Source: Hallerella sp964587155 (GTDB lineage: Bacteria > Fibrobacterota > Fibrobacteria > Fibrobacterales > Fibrobacteraceae). From it: a stretch of DNA of 64,000 nucleotides. The notes under the pieces were generated by a model that did not search any database, was not told where the DNA came from, and worked only from the letters and a program-made list of their open reading frames with translations. The DNA lies in assembly GCA_964587155.1 (NCBI GenBank), contig CAZPKF010000013.1, positions 13,262 through 77,261 of the forward strand. The letters run 5' to 3'. This document shows positions 59,210 to 64,000 of this stretch, piece by piece (positions within the stretch are counted from its first letter, which is position 1; each line of letters starts with the position of its first letter). The translations under genes were made by a program, and so were the position numbers.

Positions 59210-60619
59210 ATGCTCAGCTACGACATTTCCAAATCCGGCGCAGATACGCTTTACCATTTCCTTTACCGTTCCATCCGGCAAGACATTTTGCAAGGCGTTC
59301 TTTCGCCAGACGAAAAATTGCCTTCCAAACGTTCTTTCGCCAAAGGACTAGGAGTCAGCGTGATGACTGTTGAAAACGCTTACGCACAGCTCCTTGCGGA
59401 AGGTTACATTTACACAAAGGCGCGCATGGGATTTTTTGTTTCGCCGCTAAAAAAGCCACCTCAAGTGCAAAATATTCGGCCGGTCGTTGAATCCAGGGAA
59501 TCCAAAACGGAATTCCGCGAAAAGCAGTCCAAACTCTACGTGGATTTTGCAAACAATCAAGTTGAAACATCGACATTCCCCTTTTCAACCTGGGCAAAGC
59601 TGACTCGGCGCATCCTTTGCGAAAAGCAGAAGGAATTGTTGTCTCGTTCGCCCTATGGCGGCGTTCCCGCCTTGAAAAAGGCGATTGCAAAAATGTTGAA
59701 GGAGTTTCGAAACATCCGCGTAGATCCAAGCCAGATCATCGTCGGAGCAGGAACGGATTATTTGTACACGCTTTTGGTGCAACTGTTGGGATTCGACAAA
59801 AAATACGGCGTAGAAGATCCGGGCTACGGAAAGATTTCGAAAATTTATCGCAAAATGGGAGCTGTGTGCAATTTCATTCCAATGGATTCCGAAGGGGTCA
59901 TCGTCAGCGAACTTGAAGAAACCTGTACAGACGTCGTGCACATTTCACCGTCACACCACTTTCCTTCGGGAACGGTAATGCCCATCGGAAGGCGTTACGA
60001 ATTGTTGAGCTGGGCTTCCAAATCCAGCAACCGAATGATCGTCGAAGACGAATACGACAGCGAATTCCGCATGGCCGGAAGCCCCATCCCCGCTTTACAA
60101 AACATCGACTTTCAAGGAAAGACCATTTACATCAACTCGTTTTCCAAGACGCTCGCCTCGACAGTCCGCATCGGTTACATGGTGCTGCCAGTCAACTTGG
60201 CGGAAAGATTCTGCGATGAATTTTCGTTTTACACCTGCACCGTTTCGAATCTGGAACAATATGTTTTGGCCGCCTACATCGACGGTGGATTTTATGAAAA
60301 GCACATCAACCGACTGCGCAACTTTTACCGGCGACGACGAGATTCGCTACTTTCGAAGATTGCCAAAAGTCCGCTTGGCAGGTTGTCAAAAATCTCCGAG
60401 GAAGATGCCGGCCTGCACTTTATTTTGGACATCGACACGGAAATTTCCGATGAAGAAGTTTGCCGCCGCGCCAAAGAAAAAGGAGTCGGACTCCGAGCCC
60501 TTTCCGATTATTACACAGAAGCTTCCCCCTCTGCGCACAAGTTCATCATCAACTATTCTTCGGTGCCCGAATCCCGGATGGACAGGGCTCTAGCCCAAAT
60601 TGCGGAGGCGGTGGGGTGA
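59210..60619 (+). CDS. pdxR: MocR/PdxR-type transcriptional regulator of PLP synthesis
   Basis: 469 residues: an N-terminal GntR-type winged helix (LYHFLYRSIRQDILQGVLSP, LPSKRSFAKGLGVSVMTVENAYAQLLAEGYI) followed by a fold-type-I aminotransferase domain that senses PLP. The PLP Lys is in YINSFSKTLASTVRIGYM, the Asp/Tyr partner in MIVEDEYDSEFR and the Arg in KFIINYSSVPES. Position beside and divergent from pdxST fits PdxR, which activates those genes. CAGGAAC precedes the ATG. Confidence 0.9.
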   Translation: MLSYDISKSGADTLYHFLYRSIRQDILQGVLSPDEKLPSKRSFAKGLGVSVMTVENAYAQLLAEGYIYTKARMGFFVSPLKKPPQVQNIRPVVESRESKTEFREKQSKLYVDFANNQVETSTFPFSTWAKLTRRILCEKQKELLSRSPYGGVPALKKAIAKMLKEFRNIRVDPSQIIVGAGTDYLYTLLVQLLGFDKKYGVEDPGYGKISKIYRKMGAVCNFIPMDSEGVIVSELEETCTDVVHISPSHHFPSGTVMPIGRRYELLSWASKSSNRMIVEDEYDSEFRMAGSPIPALQNIDFQGKTIYINSFSKTLASTVRIGYMVLPVNLAERFCDEFSFYTCTVSNLEQYVLAAYIDGGFYEKHINRLRNFYRRRRDSLLSKIAKSPLGRLSKISEEDAGLHFILDIDTEISDEEVCRRAKEKGVGLRALSDYYTEASPSAHKFIINYSSVPESRMDRALAQIAEAVG

Positions 60620-60983
60620 GCCATCCGTAACAGAATGTCGTCTCGAAACGCAATATTAACGAAAACGGCGGAGTCCTATCAGAACAAGACGTACGTCTCA
60701 CGAATAAAAAATCGAAAAAGAGCGAATGGCTCCGAGAGACGAAAAAGCCTGCAATTTTCATGTCAAGAGTTTTCTCGTTCAAATTCTTCGGCGGTGGCAT
60801 CGGGGCCATCCCACCAAAGCTTATTCTAGCCATCGTAAAGCATCTTTGCCATGTTCAATTTTGCGGATTTTCATCGTCAAGTAAATCCAGCCTTGGTTGA
60901 AAACAAAAAAAAATCCCGATAAAACGAATCCTAGGGATGGTCAAGCTTCTAACTTGCGTTTTCGAGAAAGAAAAGGACAAGCG
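60620..60983. other. Intergenic region with decayed coding traces
   Basis: No intact gene. On the minus strand around 60840-60765 one frame reads AKMLYDG, an in-frame TAG, then NKLWWDGPDATAEEFERENS and a stop, which looks like the broken end of a gene; a neighbouring frame reads MKIRKIEHGKDALRWLE and a stop. I assign no family. The stretch lies between the core chromosome and the AT-rich island. Confidence 0.35.
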
Positions 60984-61118
60984 ATGAAACTTAAGCGCGA
61001 CAAAAGATACCAAATCAAATTCCTGTTGAATGTTGGACTGCTCCAAAAAGTCATCGCGAAGCAGGTCGGAATGACTCCGATTTCTAGGCAGGTCAAACAA
61101 ATTTACTTGGCGACTTAA
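60984..61118 (+). pseudogene. Truncated IS30-family transposase N-terminus
   Basis: A 44-residue open frame (MKLKRDKRYQIKFLLNVGLL onwards) matches the helix-turn-helix that opens IS30 transposases, whose typical form is RYQIEFLLNxGLSQKEIAKQLGRSPSTISREI; here KVIAKQVGMTPISRQVKQIY lacks one residue and then stops. The DDE catalytic domain is absent. A scar of an insertion sequence just outside the defence island, with no inverted repeats seen. Confidence 0.6.
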
Positions 61119-61158
61119 ATTCGCCAATATTCACCATAGGAAATTCTGTTTTCCATTT

Positions 61159-62277
61159 TTATTCCTCCATTTGTTTCCAAAAAGCCAAATCAGATGTAGA
61201 ATGTGGTTTATCCCAAACAATTCCAACAATATATTGAGCACGAGTAACAGCAACATAAAACTTACATCGTGTAGCGAATGCAAGTTCTTCATCATGATTC
61301 TCAATCCAGTTTTTCATATCTTTGGTAGGATATATTAGAACTCCTTCAAAAGTTAACCCTTTTGATTCACCAAAATTCATACATTTTAATTCCTCTATAA
61401 TTCCTTTTGAACTTTTGTTCCATCTAAGCTGAATCATGTTTGAGTAGATTTTCATAAAAGCATCTCTTTCTTCAGGTTTTATTAAAAAAACTCCTTTAAC
61501 TGGAATACTTGTTTCATTTCTAGAAACAGTCCGTGGAAAATCTTTTGAAATTTTTGATGCAAAATTACATATTTCCTGACAACATCTCCAAGAATAGTTT
61601 AATGTTTCATCATCAATAGAAAAGTTGTTATTTAATTCTTCTTGTGAACGTAAATATTCAAGAATTTTACCTTCCCTATATTTTTGATTTTTATTTCCAT
61701 TATGATTTGTTAAATATGTCGTTTGTCTTGGATCACCGGCTAGAATAACTTCGCTTTTTGAAAGAAATAATTGTTTTAGTAAATCTAAATCATAACCAGC
61801 TAAATCTTGAACTTCATCTATGAAGATATGTTCAAAAATATTTGTAAGTCGAATTAATGGTAAATTACCTGATTTTTCATTGCAGTCTAAGGCTAATTCA
61901 CTTAATTTTTCTCCCAAAGCTCTATGTTCTTTTGTAAAATAATAAGACCTCCATTTATTTTTTGAAGGACTCCATGATGATGATTTATTAGTATTTGACG
62001 ATATAACCAAACCTTTTATATCAAAATCATCATTCGTTAAATAATTCTGATATGGTTTTATATAAAACTGAAATAAAAAGGAAAACCAAGACTGAATACT
62101 GATATTTTCAGGAATAAAACCATTTATTTTATGAAATTTTGAACGGATTTCTTTTTCGTTAGAATCTGTATACGTAAGAATCAATACATTTTCTAGCTTT
62201 TTAATTTCACAAGCCTTCTTTACGAGTAATGTTGTTTTACCTGAACCTGCAGCTGCAATATAGACAGTATTATTCAT
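61159..62277 (-). CDS. gajB: UvrD/PcrA-like SF1 helicase, GajB-like
   Basis: 372 residues (ATG at 62277 overlaps the gajA TGA by four bases; ATGs at 62298 and 62289 are alternatives). SF1 helicase motifs are complete: Walker A AAAGSGKTTLL, Walker B IFIDEVQDLAGYD, motif III ILAGDPRQTTY, motif IV YSWRCCQEIC, motif V GESKGLTFEGVLIYP and motif VI KFYVAVTRAQYIV. It is shorter than the characterised GajB (about 490 residues) because 1B and 2B insertions are small or missing. Paired with an OLD-type ATPase/TOPRIM gene, it fits the Gabija defence system. The DNA is visibly AT-rich. Confidence 0.8.
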   Translation of the reverse strand: MNNTVYIAAAGSGKTTLLVKKACEIKKLENVLILTYTDSNEKEIRSKFHKINGFIPENISIQSWFSFLFQFYIKPYQNYLTNDDFDIKGLVISSNTNKSSSWSPSKNKWRSYYFTKEHRALGEKLSELALDCNEKSGNLPLIRLTNIFEHIFIDEVQDLAGYDLDLLKQLFLSKSEVILAGDPRQTTYLTNHNGNKNQKYREGKILEYLRSQEELNNNFSIDDETLNYSWRCCQEICNFASKISKDFPRTVSRNETSIPVKGVFLIKPEERDAFMKIYSNMIQLRWNKSSKGIIEELKCMNFGESKGLTFEGVLIYPTKDMKNWIENHDEELAFATRCKFYVAVTRAQYIVGIVWDKPHSTSDLAFWKQMEE

Positions 62278-63882
62278 TGACTTATCCATTGTATGCATTC
62301 ATTAATATAATTAGGGAATTTAAATTGATTATTCTCAAAAAAAACTTTGCACGCCCATTCTGATTTACATGTCTGCATATAGTCAGAAATTGGTTTTTCC
62401 CCTGCGTAATGTAAAAATTTCTTTAAATTACTTTCATCATTACAAGCCGCAAAACTTGGTTCTAATGTATTTTGCGCATTATCAGTATTAGAAAAAATTT
62501 GAACATTACTAGATATATAATTTTCATACTTTTTTGTAATATTATTGACATAATCGCCATCGTTATCTGTTACGACAGCAATTTTGATCGGCAAATTTTT
62601 TGCTAGTTCGAGAAATCTTTTTGCTTGAAGACCTTTGACAGAAATTACATCTATACCATCTTCAATTGGTAAATGATTATCGTTAGCTATCTGATATGCC
62701 TTTTGAACAATTAATTCATCCGAAGGACCTTCAACCAAAATTGATTTATTGGAAAGAATTACCCGCAAAGTTTCATATCCAGCCAGTTTTTTAAAATAAT
62801 TCTGTGTATATTCTTCTACTTTCTTAAAATATGAAACTTTTCCATTATTTATAAAAAGAAGATTTTGAAGTCCTAGTTTATTTGCCACAAAGCTGTTGTG
62901 TGTTGTAATAATTACTTGCCTTTTAGAATTATTTTCTTCAATCGTTTTTAATAAGCTATTTAAATTGCTATACGATAAATGATTTTCTGGTTCTTCAATA
63001 AGAACGACATTATCAATATTTTCTCTTAGTGTAGATAATGCTAGATTTGTTTTTATTATACTTTTTTCGCCCTGACCAATTTGCGTGAATGGAATATCAT
63101 CGATATAAGTATTTAAAAGATTTTCCCAGGCATTCGTTTCTGTTGTATTAACAGAAACAGAAACTTGCTTTTTTGAAATTTTATCACAATTAGCATTTTT
63201 TTTTGTTTACATTTTTTAAGGCTTCTTCATTTTTAAACTTTTCTTTAAGTCCTTTAATTGCTTGCGTCAATTTAACTACCTCTTCTTCTGACAGCTGATT
63301 TGATATAATCTTTGAAATATAATAATCAGAGCCGTTCTTATATTTTGTTCCAGAAGCATCAATTATATTCGGTTTTAATGGAATTGATCTGATAGACACT
63401 TCGTCGTTGGAAAAACTTCTCCAAACAATTTTATAATATTCAACAGGAAATGATTTTCTTTCAGCTGTCTGCTTATAAGTCGAATATTCTTTTTGGTATT
63501 TATCATCAAAACAAACTTCAAGCTTTATTCCTGAAGAATTTGCCTTCTTAGAATTTATAGATCCTTTAAGCAGTTCTAGTGTTTTATTTGTATCCGTTTC
63601 ATCCGAATCTAAGTAAACTTCAATTAAAAATTTAGGAGGAGGCAAGTTGGAATTTTCAAGAAACTTTTTTATTGCCTTTGCGTTAAAAAAATATTCATTT
63701 AACTCATTCCTCAAATATTTGTTGTTTATTGTACCTGAAAGACATAAATTTATTGCTTCAAGAATTGTACTCTTGCCGGCTTCATTATTGCCAACAATAA
63801 TATTTACATTTTTATTAAAATCTATATCAAGTCTTTCAAAGCGTTTATAATTTTCAATATGAAGTGATTTTATATATATCAT
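62274..63882 (-). pseudogene. gajA: OLD-family ATPase/TOPRIM nuclease, GajA-like, one-base frameshift
   Basis: Read with one base removed at the nine-A run (63196-63204), this is a 535-residue protein. Part one (from ATG 63882, with AGAGGAAAG upstream): IHNYK-type start SLHIENYKRFERLDI, Walker A GNNEAGKST (31-39). Part two, in the other frame: ABC signature QIGQGEKSIIK, Walker B VVLIEEPENHLS, H-loop VIITTHNSF, then TOPRIM with SILVEGPSDELIV and VVTDNDGDY. Part one alone stops 230 residues in at TGC TAA; part two has no start. Intact GajA cuts phage DNA when nucleotide levels fall. Status (dead, phase-variable or slippage-expressed) is open. Confidence 0.8.
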
Positions 63883-63910
63883 TTTTCTTTCCTCTCTTTT
63901 TCTACCCACT

Positions 63911-63939
63911 AGTATAAGGTGGTCGGGTTTATTCAACAA
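63911..63939 (-). promoter_or_regulatory. Candidate promoter of gajAB-like operon
   Basis: On the minus strand TTGTTG (63939-63934) and TATACT (63916-63911) with a 17-base spacer, about 30 bases before the ATG. The -10 is of the ordinary TATAAT kind and not the TAnnTTTG kind seen before host genes, consistent with foreign origin. Sequence beyond, to 64000, shows no gene. Confidence 0.4.
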
Positions 63940-64000
63940 AAAAATTGATTTCTTAGTTAACTCTTGTTTAGGCAAATTCTACAAGTTGAACCTTTTTAGA

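Overview
The window is a stretch of bacterial chromosome that looks like Fibrobacter or a close relative (FCB group). The reasons are: secreted proteins ending in a shared C-terminal sorting-type domain, a GH74 xyloglucanase-type enzyme, an OmpA protein with thrombospondin type-3 repeats, and promoters whose -10 element reads TAnnTTTG as in Bacteroidota. Assignment to the genus is inference; no rRNA is present. One 100-N assembly gap (39642-39741) lies in a glutamine-rich repeat, so this is a draft scaffold.

Layout. 1-1330: a membrane protein cut by the window edge, then a decayed mobile-element scar (tyrosine-recombinase tail and a frameshifted small gene). 1.4-7.2 kb: PAP2 phosphatase, lipoprotein, rdgB, then DUF763, aldehyde dehydrogenase and a secreted protein on the other strand. 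7.3-13.1 kb: ligA, an M3 peptidase, tRNA-Ser(GGA), rpoZ, and a trpC-trpF fusion. 13.1-16.7 kb (minus): tmRNA, two unknown genes (one frameshifted), panC, a deoxynucleoside kinase and folK. 16.8-20.9 kb: rho, proC and a sigma-54 activator. 20.9-24.2 kb (minus): TraB-family lipoprotein, an ABC importer (ATPase plus FecCD permease) and a secreted protein. 24.5-28.3 kb: nspC-tsaE, then a membrane protein, sufE and a flavoprotein reductase. 28.4-34.3 kb: secreted pentapeptide-repeat protein, leuCD and a membrane-tethered AAA+ protein. 34.6-42.2 kb: GH74 enzyme, dapA, an acidic Cys5 protein, the gapped Gln-rich protein and a phosphohexomutase. 42.3-46.4 kb: mnmG and an attenuator-controlled trpBA operon. 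46.4-57.5 kb: MBOAT acyltransferase, recG, a DUF6055-like secreted protein, cardiolipin synthase, PurO-type IMP cyclohydrolase and OmpA/TSP3. 57.6-60.6 kb: pdxST with the divergent regulator pdxR. 60.6-64 kb: an IS30 transposase scar followed by an AT-rich two-gene island that matches the Gabija anti-phage system (OLD ATPase/TOPRIM plus UvrD-like helicase).

Most genes are housekeeping: amino acids (Trp, Leu, Lys, Pro), cofactors (pantothenate, folate, PLP), nucleotides, tRNA modification and DNA repair. The strongest observations are: (1) a textbook trp attenuator before trpBA, with a 16-codon leader peptide containing adjacent Trp codons and three mutually exclusive stems; (2) the Gabija-like gajA interrupted by one base at a run of nine A, which could be inactivation, phase variation or transcriptional slippage; (3) a repeated TAnnTTTG-N4-ATG arrangement before ligA, recG, nspC and the trp leader that predicts leaderless transcripts; (4) a degenerate dispersed intergenic repeat with three copies. 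All functional names come from motifs read by eye; no database search was run.
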